A DNA stretch of 64,000 nucleotides from Triatoma infestans. Taxonomy: Eukaryota > Arthropoda > Insecta > Hemiptera > Reduviidae. The stretch is taken from contig JAAEAF010001553.1 of assembly GCA_011037195.1 (NCBI GenBank), positions 62,001 to 126,000 of the forward strand, in the 5' to 3' direction. Of this stretch, positions 10,952 to 22,420 are shown in pieces. Under the pieces are notes generated by a model. That model did no database searches, was not told the DNA's origin, and saw only the letters and a program-made list of their open reading frames with translations. The first letter of the stretch is position 1. Each line of letters starts with the position of its first letter. The position numbers and the translations under genes were made by a program.

Positions 10952-11990
10952 CTGGTTAAAGAAGGGGCTACAACTATAGATCCAAGTGAATTGAGATTAG
11001 TAAGAAATGGATTTTTGTTTATGTTTGATGAAATCAAATATCAATTGAATGGTGTATTGATTGATCATGTGCGGAATCCTGGAACTGCTTGTACATTAAA
11101 AGGTTATGCATCTCTTAGCCCAGACAAGGCGTTAGGGTTAGAAAGAGTGGTTGGATGATGCCTAGTGAATATGTGAAATTAGCGGATGATAAAGGAAATT
11201 TTGATGCTTGCATTCCCTTAGATATCGTAATGGGTTTCTTTGAAGATTACAATCAAATAATTTTACAAGGAAGACATGAGTTAATTCTACATCGCAGCAG
11301 ATCAGATAATGATAGTATTAGAGTTTTTGGGGATCATACCAATGTCAAGGCTTCCATTAAACTAAAATCTATACAATGGAAAATGCCCTATGTTAAAGTT
11401 TCCGACGAACAGAAGTTAAAGTTTTTAAATTTCGTCAACAAAGGAAAAACAGTTCACATGGCATTCCGATCATGGGACCTAATAGAATATCCTTCGCTAC
11501 CTGCTACAAAATAGCACACTTGGACAGTGAAAACTACAACAAATCTAGAAAAACCTCGATATGTCATAAATGCGTTTCAAACCAACAAAAAGAATAATAT
11601 ACAAACTGATATGTCAGAGTTTAATCATTGTAATATATCAAATGTTAAATTGCACCTAATTCAGAGGTTTATCCCTATGATGATCTTAACATTGATTTCT
11701 CAAATAATTATTTTACAATTCTATATCACATGTATCAAAATTTTCAACATAGTTATTATGGAAAGGAAAATGAACCTATTTTAAGCAAAGAACAATTCAG
11801 AGATGAGGCTCCTATTATCGTAATTGATTGTTCTCGCCAGTCTGAGGCAATTAGATCATCTTCAGTAGATATTAGAATAGAGTTGGAAACGACAAATGAA
11901 TTCACTGCTAATACCACAGCCTATGCTTTAATCTTGCATGATGCACTTGTAGAATATAATCCTCTGACAGGTTTGGTGAGAAGAATTTAA
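10952..11990 (+). pseudogene. Double jelly-roll capsid-like protein
   Basis: Three consecutive frames form one protein family: ELRLVRNGFLFMFDEIKYQLNG with VRNPGTACTLKGYASL, then CIPLDIVMGFFEDYNQII, QGRHELILHRSRSDND, IQWKMPYVKVSDEQKLKFL, SWDLIEYPSLPATK, then TNLEKPRYVINAFQTNKKN, the YHMYQNFQHSYYGKENEP block, and APIIVIDCSRQSE with VDIRIELETTNEF. I recognise this as the insect family annotated with a double jelly-roll-like domain, the fold of Maverick/adintovirus-type major capsid proteins. Assignment is from memory of the family, not a search. About 345 codons, with frameshifts near 11158, 11515-11640 and 11735, so this copy is dead. It is followed closely by its usual partner at 12053. Confidence 0.55.
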
Positions 11991-12052
11991 AGGAGTGGGG
12001 GCGATCTTATAGTAAAGTCTTGTATTGGAGATTCATTTAGTTTATCACCATC

Positions 12053-12689
12053 ATGTGCGCAGTAATAGACATTCAAGGCTATCAAGACAGTGATGGCACA
12101 TTTATTTTTAAGGAGCTAGCAATCGTGGATTTTATTGGGCAAGAGAAACACTGGATATTCAAGCCGCCAACATATGGTAACCCACACTCGTCATCCAATA
12201 GATGGATTTACAAAAACCTCCATAATATCAGATGGGAGGACGGTGATGTGGACTGTTCTGAATTAGATGATATATTAAAACAGGCTACAGCAAAGTATAC
12301 CTTCCTGTTGCCAAAGGAGATGAAAAATGTAAATTTATTGGTGATATAATTGGAAAACTGTGTTCAACCTACAATATTTTGGCTGCCCTAAAATAAAAAG
12401 CTTATCAACGTTTCAACGTATTGACACGTGCAGCTATCATAGTGGCTCTAAATATAATTGCGCTCTACAGTTCGGAAAAATGTTAGCCAATTGGATGCTT
12501 CAAAATTATTCAAAGGTGGACTTTACAAATGCTAATGTACGGGAGAATACTTTTGATGGATATATCAGGATAAGAAGTAATTGTGTTCAGTGCGTATATT
12601 GTGGACTGATAATGTTTGAAGAAGTAATCAAAGAACATAAATTGCATAATCAGAATTGTATTTGGTTAAAAAAAAATGGAATAAAATAA
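12053..12689 (+). pseudogene. Companion protein of the capsid-like gene, unknown function
   Basis: First frame: MCAVIDIQGYQDSDG, FKELAIVDF, HWIFKPPTYGNP, NLHNIRWEDGDVDC. It is followed after a frameshift near 12345 by LQYFGCPKIKSL, a Cys/His-containing HSGSKYNCALQFGKMLANWML, and a C-terminal CVQCVYCGLIMFEEVIKEHKLHNQNC that looks like a zinc-binding finger. The pattern DxQGF, then KELA, then IFKPP, then H-x-I-x-W is familiar from insect proteins found with viral or Maverick-like elements. I do not know the role. It sits 60 bp after the capsid-like frame on the same strand. Confidence 0.5.
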
Positions 12690-12814
12690 TTTTTTTAAAT
12701 AATTGTTTATTTTTTGTTACCTATATTATTTAAGGAAAAATGATAAAAACAAAAATTACAAAAGAAGTATTTATTAATACAATAAGCAGTCATGTTATGA
12801 GATCACATGGTGAT

Positions 12815-14433
12815 TATTTTTACAAACTAATATTTTGCAAATTAATTATTTCCATTTCTAAGTCCTGCATGTTAGTAACATCGAAATAATTTGAAATTTT
12901 GGAAGGCAAATCAGGTTCATGAACATTGAATGGATTGACGAAAAATGGAATTACTGATTCTAACGGTAGAAAATCTTGAAATCTCGACGAAAATTAGATT
13001 ATTAATGTATCAATGGTTTTTATGTACGATGTAGTGTCAAATTCATCAACACTCAAATTTAAATTTTCAATTATTCGTTTGACATTTTGAAAGTGAGACA
13101 AGGAATTTTTCAACAAATGCGCTTTTAACAATTCCAACTTACATTTGAAAGAATCAGAAAGAGCAGTTTTAAATTTAATTCATTAAACTTCATCGTCATA
13201 TCTACCAAAAATCCAAGATCCAACAACCAATTTTTATTTTCCAATTCTTCGTAAACCTCGTTTCTCGAAGCAACAAATTCTTTTACTTGAGGTAAAAGGT
13301 TAATGAAGCGTTCAAGAACTTTACCGCGACTGAGCCACCTCACTTCAGTATGAAGAAGTAAGTCTTTAAATTTAGTGTTTTCGTCCTCTAAAAATAATTT
13401 GAACAACCTGTGTTGTGTCGCTTTAGCTTTAATCGAATTAATAATTTTGGTAACAATTGACATAATATGGTTAAAATTAATTGTTTTTGCAAATAACATG
13501 TCTTGGTGAATAAGACAATGATACGCAATAAATTTAGGAAATAAAGGATCTTTTCTACATAAACCAATAAAACTGTTTTCCTTACCAGTCATTGCTCGTG
13601 CACCATCCGTAGTAATTGATGATAATTTTTGTAATGGTAACTTATTTTCAATTGCAAACCTTTTGAACAATGAAAATATGTCCTTTCCTTGGGTACGTGC
13701 TGTTAACGGAAGAATTTTCAAAAATTCTTCTTTTGTAGAGAAGTCATCAAACACCATTTTAACGGATATTGCCAATTGTGCTGTATCGACTGCATCAGTT
13801 GATTCATCCAGTTGTATTGAAAAAAATTCACAGGTCTCCACATCATTTGCTAATTTTACTTCCAAATTGCTTGCTATTAATTCGATTCTTCTTGTTGCGG
13901 TTCTAGCTGATAACTGTAACATGTTAATAGCTCCCAATATTTCCGTCTTGTTTTTGAAGTCATCAAAAAGAGAATCAGCCGCTACTAGCATAGCTTCTTT
14001 CATTATTTCCGCGTCAGTAAAAGGTTTTTTTCTTCTTTGCCAGTAAATGTGCAACTTTAATCGATGCTACGGTTGCTGCTTTCGATTGTTGTTTGGGTTT
14101 TGTAAAAAGACTTTGTTGCTTTGTAATTGACGATTTTAAGGATAGCATTTTCCTTTTACGTAGTTCTGATTTCAATGGATACTCAGAATTAAATTTGCCA
14201 TGTAAACTCTTAAAATGTCTTTCTATGTTACTTTTTTTAAGCAACGCAACGCTCTTATTACATAATAAACATACGCATTTACCGTTGTATTCGATGAAAA
14301 AAAACTCTTCTTCCCACTCGGCATTGAAATAATAAGTACGTTTTCTTTTCGATGAGTCCATAATAGGGATGGCATAAACCTGTGACAAACTCTCTTGATC
14401 TATGCTCTCTTGTGTACTGACTACTACTGACAT
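12815..14433 (-). pseudogene. hAT transposase (ZBED/GTF2IRD2-like), hAT-1
   Basis: The N-terminus (from 14433; first in-element Met near 14361) has a BED-like finger: VCLLCNKSVALLKKSNIERH followed by H. Then come LSARTATRRIELIASNL, FFSIQLDESTDAVDTAQLA with the first acidic residues, SSITTDGARAMTGKENSF, AYHCLIHQDMLFAKTINF and LLLHTEVRWLSRGKVLERF, all typical of hAT transposases of the GTF2IRD2/ZBED5/FAM200 group. A one-base shift in an A-run near 14035 breaks the frame, another lies near 13125, and the C-terminal dimerisation domain is missing beyond about 12815. Only the 5' side of the element keeps its terminal repeat. Confidence 0.88.
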
Positions 14434-14578
14434 GATTGCTCAGTTCATTTCAGTTCAACGCGCAAGCGCGTCACCGTTGACGTACAGTAGATTCTAGGAA
14501 TTTTAAAATTTACGTTTTGAATTTCTTGTCTAAATTAACAATAGTTTAAGGGCGCACTAAAATTTATTGAAGGGCGCA

Positions 14579-14612
14579 GTGGCGCCCGCGGGCGCCGCGT
14601 TGCCGACCTCTG
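14579..14612 (-). repeat. hAT-1 5' terminal inverted repeat
   Basis: Read on the minus strand the element starts CAGAGGTCGGCAACGCGGCG, followed by a CpG-rich palindromic CGCCCGCGGGCG, a form usual for this hAT group. The matching end was not found on the 12.7-12.8 kb side, so the element is truncated there. Confidence 0.65.
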
Positions 14613-14759
14613 ATCTAAGTTTTCGTATAGTTTTAGTCCGCTCTCCCAAGATGTTAATTTAGTTTTAACCGTGATGAATTTCACCGCACTGGAGGCTACT
14701 TTTGCCTTATTTATCATTGTCCCACACTTCAGACGCTTCACACGCTTCAGACGGGTGAC

Positions 14760-15265
14760 ATCAGCTTTAAACCCTCAACAAAGATCGTTTTGCTCTGTAT
14801 TGGTGTTGTTTCTTTTATTGTTTTCCAGTTTAGATTTATAATATTATAGAAAAGATCAAGTGGTACGCTGGGAAATAACGATATCACATCGTAGCTGGTT
14901 ATTATGTGTTCTTTGCTGATTTCTATTGTTTCTAATATGTTTTTTAATTGATAAAGTTTGCAATATCAAATGTATTTTGGTTATTTATTTAATGGTGCTT
15001 TAAATAATTTTATTGCTAATTTATTAAATATAGATTTAGTGTTGTCTACTATGGGCCTTATGGGATGGTTTTCCTTATGTGCTTTTAGTAAAGGATACAT
15101 TTTAGGTATTAGATTGTTAGCTTCTATTAGTGTTTTGGTTTCTGATTTTTCTACAAATTTGTATTTTACGTGTTTGTTTATGTAATGATTTATACTTTTT
15201 TCTAAATCTTTGTTGGGGTTTAATCTGATTTTTCTCTAGTTAAGTCAAAAATTTTGAACGGCATT
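14760..15265 (-). pseudogene. Penelope-like element reverse transcriptase fragment
   Basis: Minus-strand translation gives NPNKDLEKSINHYINK, PKMYPLLKAHKENHPIRPIV, a KLAIKLFKAPL block, and then the motif A region HIITSYDVISLFPSVPLDL. The LLKxHKxxxPIRPIV and SYDVxSLFPSVP signatures are those of Penelope-like reverse transcriptases. Two in-frame stops lie between the blocks. The catalytic DD motif and GIY-YIG domain are absent. It lies 150 bp from the hAT-1 end. Confidence 0.8.
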
Positions 15266-15269
15266 TCCT

Positions 15270-16077
15270 CCCCCCCCCCCCGAGTAGAATCGCCGTTAAG
15301 GCATTTTTCAAAAAGGTATCCGATAGATTTATTTCTGCTTTGTCCGAGTCTGATTTTCCACTATCTCGATTTAGGTTTTTCCACTACCACAGGGCTGGCA
15401 ATTACCTTACAACCCGCAAGATCATTCCCCTAAAGCAACTGGACCCCTGCGAAAGGCAAGGAAGGCATCACACCTAACATCACAATTCCTGAAACTGGTT
15501 CGAAAATTAGATGTAACTTAATCAAAGAGATACATACTAGATCCCCCCCCCCCCACACACACACCTTGAATAATAACTTTTTTCCCACCGCAAGCACTAT
15601 CCCTCAAGGGAGGGAACGACGCTAGAGAGAACAAGGGACTGAGAAGTATCAATATCTCTAAAGTATTTTTACTGCAACTTTACTGTCAGGTTTATCTATT
15701 GATGACACTACACCTACCGACAGAAAGGGTCCATTTAGTTTGAAGATATATAATTTTGAAGCCATATAATTTTCCTGCAAGGATGTGGATCCCGAAGGTT
15801 TTTCTTCCTTAACGAAAGCCTTTCTTTTAAGTTTATCAACTAAAGTTTAACAATTAATTCCACAAGGCAAACAAAGTTTTTGAATTTGTAAGACGCATTA
15901 CACCATTTATTAAAAAGTCGTCTTTTAGTGTTGGCAAATTCTACAAAGGTTTCCCGAGAATCTTTTTTTACAGTTTCTAAACTCAGCGGGAGCTAATTGT
16001 TGTATACCCTAGACTTTGAGAAGATTGGTTTGAAATATTCAAGCCAGAAAAGGTGTACAGTTGAAGATAGAAGTTAC
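15270..16077. other. Non-coding spacer with poly-C runs
   Basis: Two C homopolymer tracts (about 15267-15279 and 15543-15554, the second followed by a CA repeat) stand out in otherwise AT-rich DNA. No gene was recognised. Confidence 0.35.
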
Positions 16078-16339
16078 TGTTTTATTTATTTGTAAATTTT
16101 TTGGGGGGGAGTTCCCCGTACATATCGAGTTGACTCTATATGACATACAAAATGCAATGGCAAAAAAAGAAATAAAATGAAAACTCAGAAACAAACGAAA
16201 TAAGAACAAATTTCACAAATAAGAAAGAATACCTATTTATTTATTTATTTATTAATTTTTTAATTGGATTTAGAATATAATTAAAAATTAAAAGTTGCTT
16301 TACACATAAAATTAAGCATTAAATTAGTCATCATACTGA

Positions 16340-18307
16340 ATACTCTAATCTTCATTGTATTAGTTTACAAGTATGGGAGTCTGGAGAGCGGAAAATTTTA
16401 GGGAAGTCATTAGGAGGAATGTTTCTAATAAAGGGAATAATGGTGTCAACGGGCATCATCGTAAATTGGGCATAGGACAAATTGGGGAAGAGATCTTCAA
16501 AAGCGTCCCTATTGCAAATTGTACACTTGTGTTTTGGGGCTGATCAAATAACAGAGATCGTTAATCGTAAATATTATTATAAAGCTAATTTGTGCCCATA
16601 ACTTGATAACTGCAAAAGTAGTGTAGATGTTGCTTTATAAATCAGGAATAGGGTTAAAAAATTGTAGATACTGAAGATTATATTTACTGGAATAGGGAGA
16701 CCCATAGACCTTATTTAATAAGTATTGCCTGTAGCAGCACAAGGTGCAGTTTGCTGTTTAAAATTTGTTGGGTCTAAGTCGGATAGTATGTTATCTTCAT
16801 TTATTTGTTTGAGGATATTTACCACCTGGGTCTACCAGTTCTATTTCAAGGGGGGGCTTCTTTCCGTGATAATACCAAAGTCTGAGGAAACAATTTTGGA
16901 ATTCTAAAACTTACTTATCCATTTCAGGGTTAATGTAAGAACTCTGTAACTAGAAAAAGTTTTGTTAAACTCCATTCTCATAAACCATAAAGGAGTACTT
17001 CTGTTTAGATAAAGCATTTTCTTAAACAAATTTAAATGTGCATATGTTCTATGTTTTCGAAATATCTTAAACACCATTTTTGAACCCCGCAAAGAAGACA
17101 ACTAGTTACTAAAGGGTCGTTAAGTTTACTCCTACCTTCTCAATATGCAACTTTGCTTTTCCTATAAATATTTAAAACCCCGCCAGCAGCTGAAAGCGCC
17201 TTAGAATGGGCCTTAAAAAGCAACCCTGAATTCGAAAGCGAAACTACCAGATACATGAGAGAAGGGACTGATTCTATTATCTGTACCTTTATAATAAAAT
17301 GACCTTATATATTTTTCTTTGCATTTTATGAAAATGTATGATTTCTGTTTCATTAATATTAACCTACAGAAAGTTGTATCTGCATATTCCGACAAAATGT
17401 TCAATTTGTTAGTGACTTCCGTCTTGGGATGTAACTGTATAAGTAAAGCTCCCTTTTCAATGAAAAAAATCCTTCAAGACACTGATAAACAGGCTGAAAA
17501 GGTACGGAGAAAGTTCTTCCTCTTGGAGGACGCCATTTGTCATACTTATCTCATCTGTGAGATCCCCATTGCGCAGCTTACTTGTATTTTAGAGGCTTTG
17601 GAAAATTCTAATAATTTTCCCTTCTTACACCAAAGTTATTCAATTTTCGCCATAATAGGTGATGATGGTTCACGCTGTCCGACGGCCTTTTTGTGATCAA
17701 CAAAAATTATGAAGAAATCTTTATCTCTATACTCCAATATGATTTGGCAAAGACTATTTACAATAAATAAATTATTTAAAACCGTTCTAAAACCGCTTTG
17801 TGGTAAAATTTACAATGATCAACTTATGTCTTAAGCCTCTCTAAGAGTATTTTGGTAAATACTCTTTAGGACAGAATTTAGTAAAGCGATAGGACGGTCA
17901 TTTTCAGGATCCTCTCTACTACCTTTCTTGTGTCACAACCTTACAATAGATTTTGACCACGATTTCGGTATCGTTTCAGATTCTATGATTTTATTGAATA
18001 AAGATAAGAGATAAAGTTTGCCAGTTCATCAGCAAATTTTTAAAATATTCGTTTGGTAATTTGTCAATTCCTACGGCTTTATCAGATTTGAGTTTGGATA
18101 AAACGAATTGAAATTCTTGGAGAGTAATTTGCATATAAAGAACTGGATGATGAGTAACGCTAAAAAAAAAAAACGCAGTTAATATTTTTCGCTATATATT
18201 CCTCATAAATACTCACACCTATTTTCCCGAATGATTGGATTGAGCTGGAATTGTTTCGTCGATTTATAAATAAGTTAATAGTTTTCCAAAAACATTTGTT
18301 ATTCCTA
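16340..18307 (-). pseudogene. LINE-A reverse transcriptase and C-terminal region
   Basis: In minus order: FWKTINLFINRRNNSSS, the RT entry KSDKAVGIDKLPNEYFKN, SREDPENDRPIALLNSVLK, a damaged motif A (IFVDHKKA), NGVLQEEELSPYLFSLFISV (motif B), and a degenerate YADTT in place of YADD near 17380. Then come thumb sequence AHLNLFKKMLYLNRSTPLWF and a C-terminal Cys-containing block near 16450. The wording is that of Jockey/CR1-like LINEs of insects. Many stops and frameshifts are present. The 3' UTR carries a C-rich run near 16110 and ends in the TAAA-type tail by 16078. Confidence 0.85.
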
Positions 18308-18321
18308 AAGTTATTTAGATT
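18308..18321. repeat. 14-bp target site duplication of the fold-back element
   Basis: AAGTTATTTAGATT occurs here and again at 20528-20541, exactly flanking the composite element. The interrupted LINE-A reading frame (linker to reverse transcriptase) resumes across these points. Confidence 0.85.
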
Positions 18322-20527
18322 CTTAGTTGATTTGTATTTGTTATTGCTGCTTTTTATTGTTGGAAACTTGATTGGTAGTTATTGAACCTTTGTACACAGC
18401 TAAAAACCATTTATTTTTTTGGATTTCCGACGTTTCAGCACTATACGTGCCATTTTCACAGGACCAATTTTCTTTTTACATACTTTAATGCTTTACTAGT
18501 CGTACACAGAGGCTTCGTTTTATTTTATTTTAATTTTATTTAACCTTTTATGCCAATCCCATGAGGTGTTGTTGTCCAGATTTTTTATTGTGAATTTCTT
18601 AAAATTTATATTCGCCTCCTTACGTGATTAAGCCCACGTGGTTGTTCATTTTGACTTTTCTTATAGTTTATGTATTATTTTGTATTATTATTCGTAAGGG
18701 CAGTTTTTATCGCGTTGAATATTGTATTTTTGAAATGATTTAATTTCCTATGTAGATCCCTCTTTGGCTCCATTGGTTCCGCCATGATGTTCTTAGTTGA
18801 TTTGTATTTGTTATTGCTATTTTTTATTGTTGGAAACTTGATTGGTAGTTATTGAACCTTTGTACACAGCTAAAAACCATTTATTTTTTTGGATTTCCGA
18901 CGTTTCAGCACTATACGTGCCATTTTCACAGGACCAATTTTCTTTTTACATACTTTAATGCTTTACTAGTCGTACACAGAGGCTTCGTTTTATTTTATTT
19001 TAATTTTATTTAACCTTTTATGCCAATCCCATGAGGTGTTGTTGTCCAGATTTTTTATTGTGAATTTCTTAAAATTTATATTCGCCTCCTTACGTGATTA
19101 AGCCCACGTGGTTGTTCATTTTGACTTTTCTTATAGTTTATGTATTATTTTGTATTATTATTCGTAAGGGCAGTTTTTATCGCGTTGAATATTGTATTTT
19201 TGAAATGATTTAATTTCCTATGTAGATCCCTCTTTGGCTCCATTGGTTCCGCCATGATGTTCTTAGTTGATTTGTATTTGTTATTGCTATTTTTTATTGT
19301 TGGAAACTTGATTGGTAGTTATTGAACCTTTGTACACAGCTAAAAACCATTTATTTTTTTGGATTTCCGACGTTTCAGCACTATACGTGCCATTTTCACA
19401 GGACCAATTTTCTTTTTACATACTTTAATGCTTTACTAGTCGTACACAGAGGCTTCGTTTTATTTTATTTTAATTTTATTTAACCTTTTATGCCAATCAT
19501 TTACGTAATAAAGAGGATTTATGCGTACCTTATAAGAGACTTGTGATGTCTGACTTCCATTCCAGTGTTATATCGGTGAAAATATTTAACAAAATTCCTT
19601 CAAGAATTAGACAGTTAAGTGAGAAACACTTCAAACAATCGGTTAGCGAATTTTTAATAAAAAATTGCTTTTATGATATTAAAGATTTCTTGAACACAAA
19701 GTGGAGTGATGAACAATTTCATGTGATGTGAAGTGGACTGAATGTATTAAGTTTGTTTTTATGATAATTAGTGTAAAGTCCATTTTATTCTTGTTATTGG
19801 AATTTGTTATTTTGTTGACATTATATTGACGAGCCTTTTATATTATAAAAATGTATCATGTATTAATAAATGTAAAATGTATTACATGTATTACAATGTA
19901 ATAATAAATGTTAAAATGTATTACATTTTAAATGTAAAATGTATTAATAAATAAATAAATAAAAAATAAAAATCCCATGAGGTGTTGTTGTCCAGATTTT
20001 TTATTGTGAATTAGTAAGAATTTCTTAGAATTTATATTCGCCTCCTTACGTGATTAAGCCCACGTGGTTGTTCATTTTGACTTTTCTTATAATTTATGTA
20101 TTATTTTGTATTATTATTCGTTATGGCAGTTTTTATCGCGTTGAATATTGTATTTTTGAAATGATTTAATTTCCTATGTAGATCCCTCTTTGGCTCCATT
20201 GGTTCCGCCATGATACATAAATTATAAGAAAAATCAAAATGAACAACCACGTGGGCTCAATCACGCAAGGAGGCGAATATAAATTTTAAGAAATTTTCAC
20301 TAATTCACAATAAAAAATCTGGACAACAACACCTCATGGGATTGGCATAAAAGGTAAAATAAATTAAAATAAAATAAAACGAAGTCTCTGTATACGACTA
20401 GTAAAGCATTAAAGCATGTAAAAAGAAAATTGGTCCTGTGAAAATGGCACGTATAGTGCTGAAACGTCGGAAATCCAAAAAAATAAATGGTTTTTAGCTG
20501 TGTACAAAGGTTCAATAACTACCAATC
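18322..20527 (-). mobile_element. Penelope-like/retrozyme-like multimer with inverted arm
   Basis: Starts at 18321-18322 with head-to-tail units of exactly 470 bp (18321, 18791, 19261). The first two are almost identical and the third is split by a LINE fragment (19498-19971) and continues to about 20212. An inverted copy of part of the unit (20213-20527) closes the element, giving a fold-back. Each unit, read on the minus strand, holds GGTCCTGTGAAAATGGCACG followed by TATAGTGCTGAAACGTCGG. This resembles a hammerhead core (stem II GGCAC/GTGCT, GAAAC) as found in Penelope pLTRs and animal retrozymes, although the CUGANGA box is not canonical. No protein is encoded. Inverted flank plus long target duplication fits Penelope-type insertion. 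Confidence 0.7.
19498..19971 (+). pseudogene. 5'-truncated LINE 3' end inside the fold-back
   Basis: The plus strand codes for the last part of a LINE ORF2, including SVKIFNKIPSRIRQLSEKHF and SEFLIKNCFYDIKDFLN. A 230-bp UTR and an AATAAATAAATAAATAAAA tail follow. It splits the third 470-bp unit between GCCAATC and CCCATGAGG, with AATC at both edges as a possible short duplication. It is therefore the youngest layer of this nest. Confidence 0.75.
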
Positions 20528-20541
20528 AAGTTATTTAGATT

Positions 20542-21650
20542 GTTAATAATGTTAAGTTCATAAGTTAGTTTTTTATTTTTCAAAATATTTTAAGAATTTT
20601 TCTTTGAATTTACGTAATTTATAAAATTAACTTCATTAAAATTGGATTTTTTTTAATTTTTTAAAGTATTGCTTCAATAAATTCTTTGCCTTTCTACACT
20701 CGTTATCGTACTATGGCTTATTTTTCGATATATTTCTGGCAAAATTTATTATTTTCTTTTGACATAATTCGGAGGGAGGAAGCAGGTTTCATGGAAAACC
20801 GATAGAAGGTTAGAATAACATTTCTTTCGAATTGTCAAATATCTTACAAACTCTGGGGCAGCACATTATTTAATCTTTGAAACTGGGACTTTTAGATGAT
20901 TTCCACAAATAATAATCTTTCTGTATTAATTTATTTGTACATTTCTGTCTGGTTGAGGTTTAGAAATTCAAAATAATTTTAAACAGGAAAATGGTCAGAA
21001 TTTGAGATATTATTCTCCACGATTAAGTCCCTCAAGTGGCAAATTCCCTCATGATTACACCCAAACTAAGTCAATCACGCTTTGGCCTCTGACATTAATA
21101 TAAGTGAAGCTGCCGAGGGAGTCGCGGTGGGCCCTTCCATTAAGTAGTAAAAAAAAAAAAATTATTTTCCATTGTTTCTACTAACAACCTACCCTTTCTG
21201 TCGTCTATATTGTCCAAACTGGTACGACGAGTACCATTGAATCCTGTTCCACGTAAAAATACCAAATCAAACTGATTTAACTGGCCAACCCTAAGATTAA
21301 AATCACCCCCTAAAAAAATGAAATTGTAACAATATTTACTTTTCAACTTTTTTAAAGACCTCTTCCAGATGAGGGGAGACATGTTCAAGGTCCAATAGTT
21401 GGTTTAAATTATACTAATACTATATTAAATTTTAAATTAGACTCACTAATTGTAATATGGGTAAATAGCCAATATTTATTTTTGAAAATAATATTAACAA
21501 AATAGACATTAAGGTTTTATATAGTATAGCCAAACTTTCACTGGCGTGGCCTTTGGTCTTCTCCTTGGTGGTGTTAGAGGAAATAGACTGGAATCCTTGT
21601 AGAGAAGCAGGTAAAAAATCCTAAGTCGTTGGTGAGCCAAGTTTCAGACA
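20542..21650 (-). pseudogene. LINE-A endonuclease (EEP) domain and linker
   Basis: Minus strand: LCLSETWLTNDLGFF beside the hAT target site, then, after decayed sequence, FIFLGGDFNLRVGQLNQFD, GTRRTSLDN and GRLLVETMENN. Across an A-run this continues to NGRAHRDSLGSFTYINVRGQ and SVIDLVWV. The linker has PWYDNECRKAKNLLKQYFKK-like wording near 20700. GDFN and the SVIDLV strand are the hallmarks of the APE-type endonuclease that nicks target DNA for LINE insertion. Frameshift at the A-run (21149-21160). Confidence 0.85.
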
Positions 21651-21910
21651 AACAGAGACAGGGACGGCTCTAGCTCGTGTAGCGCCCGTGTGCAATGAAA
21701 CCCTGGCGCCCCCTAGGCCTGACCCACCCCCCCTGCGGCTATAACTATTAACTCTGCCGTCGTAACAAGAAAGTTTTTTCATATTCCAACAAGCTATTTT
21801 ATAAGTAGGTATAGCTTACAGTATGGTATTAGTTACGGCCTTTCTTCTTATGACGGCAGAATAACACTCATTGTTTTTATGCCTGTAGCACATCTCTGTT
21901 GCGAAACTAA

Positions 21911-22118
21911 GCGGCGAACCGCGATAGTTCATGTTTCGTCTTGTGTTTTAAGTTTTATGGACAGCAAAATAGAAGCGAAATGTATCGAATTTCTGTTTCG
22001 CTGCCCATAGAACTTACAACACAAGGCGTAACTCTATCGCGGTTTTGCCGCTCGAGTTCCGCAGCGGAAGTGTGCTACATTTTAACCTCTTCTTCCCTAA
22101 TAGGGAAGAAGAGGTTAA
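21911..22118. repeat. hAT-2 subterminal inverted repeats
   Basis: Arms of about 60 bp (around 21911-21975 and 21985-22050) pair imperfectly, both carrying an ACCGCGATAG-type core and a CTTGTGTT block. Next to them 22082-22118 is a near-perfect palindrome built on CCTCTTCTTCCCTA. Subterminal palindromes can serve as transposase binding sites; that role is inferred. Confidence 0.6.
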
Positions 22119-22420
22119 AAATAAAACATGTGGTAAATTTTAATAATTAGATCTTTTTATTAAACTCTTATTTATCTTATATACATTACATTACAAAACC
22201 CTATTATATACTTATAGCTATTTAAACTGTTATTTATCTTATCTACATTACAGTACCACCCTATGTACCTAAGTAAGTATATAAATTACAAATAAAATAT
22301 TTACGAAAAAAATCACTTTTCGTGCTTTTGCATGAGCGAAATCTTTAATTATGTCATCAATCTCAATTTTTACTTCATGTTCAATACTTATTAATGACAA
22401 ATTTGTTAACCTACTTTGCG

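Noticed and set aside
17319..17696. 125-residue plus-strand frame
   Set aside because: The minus strand carries LINE-A reverse transcriptase motifs here, so this is a shadow.
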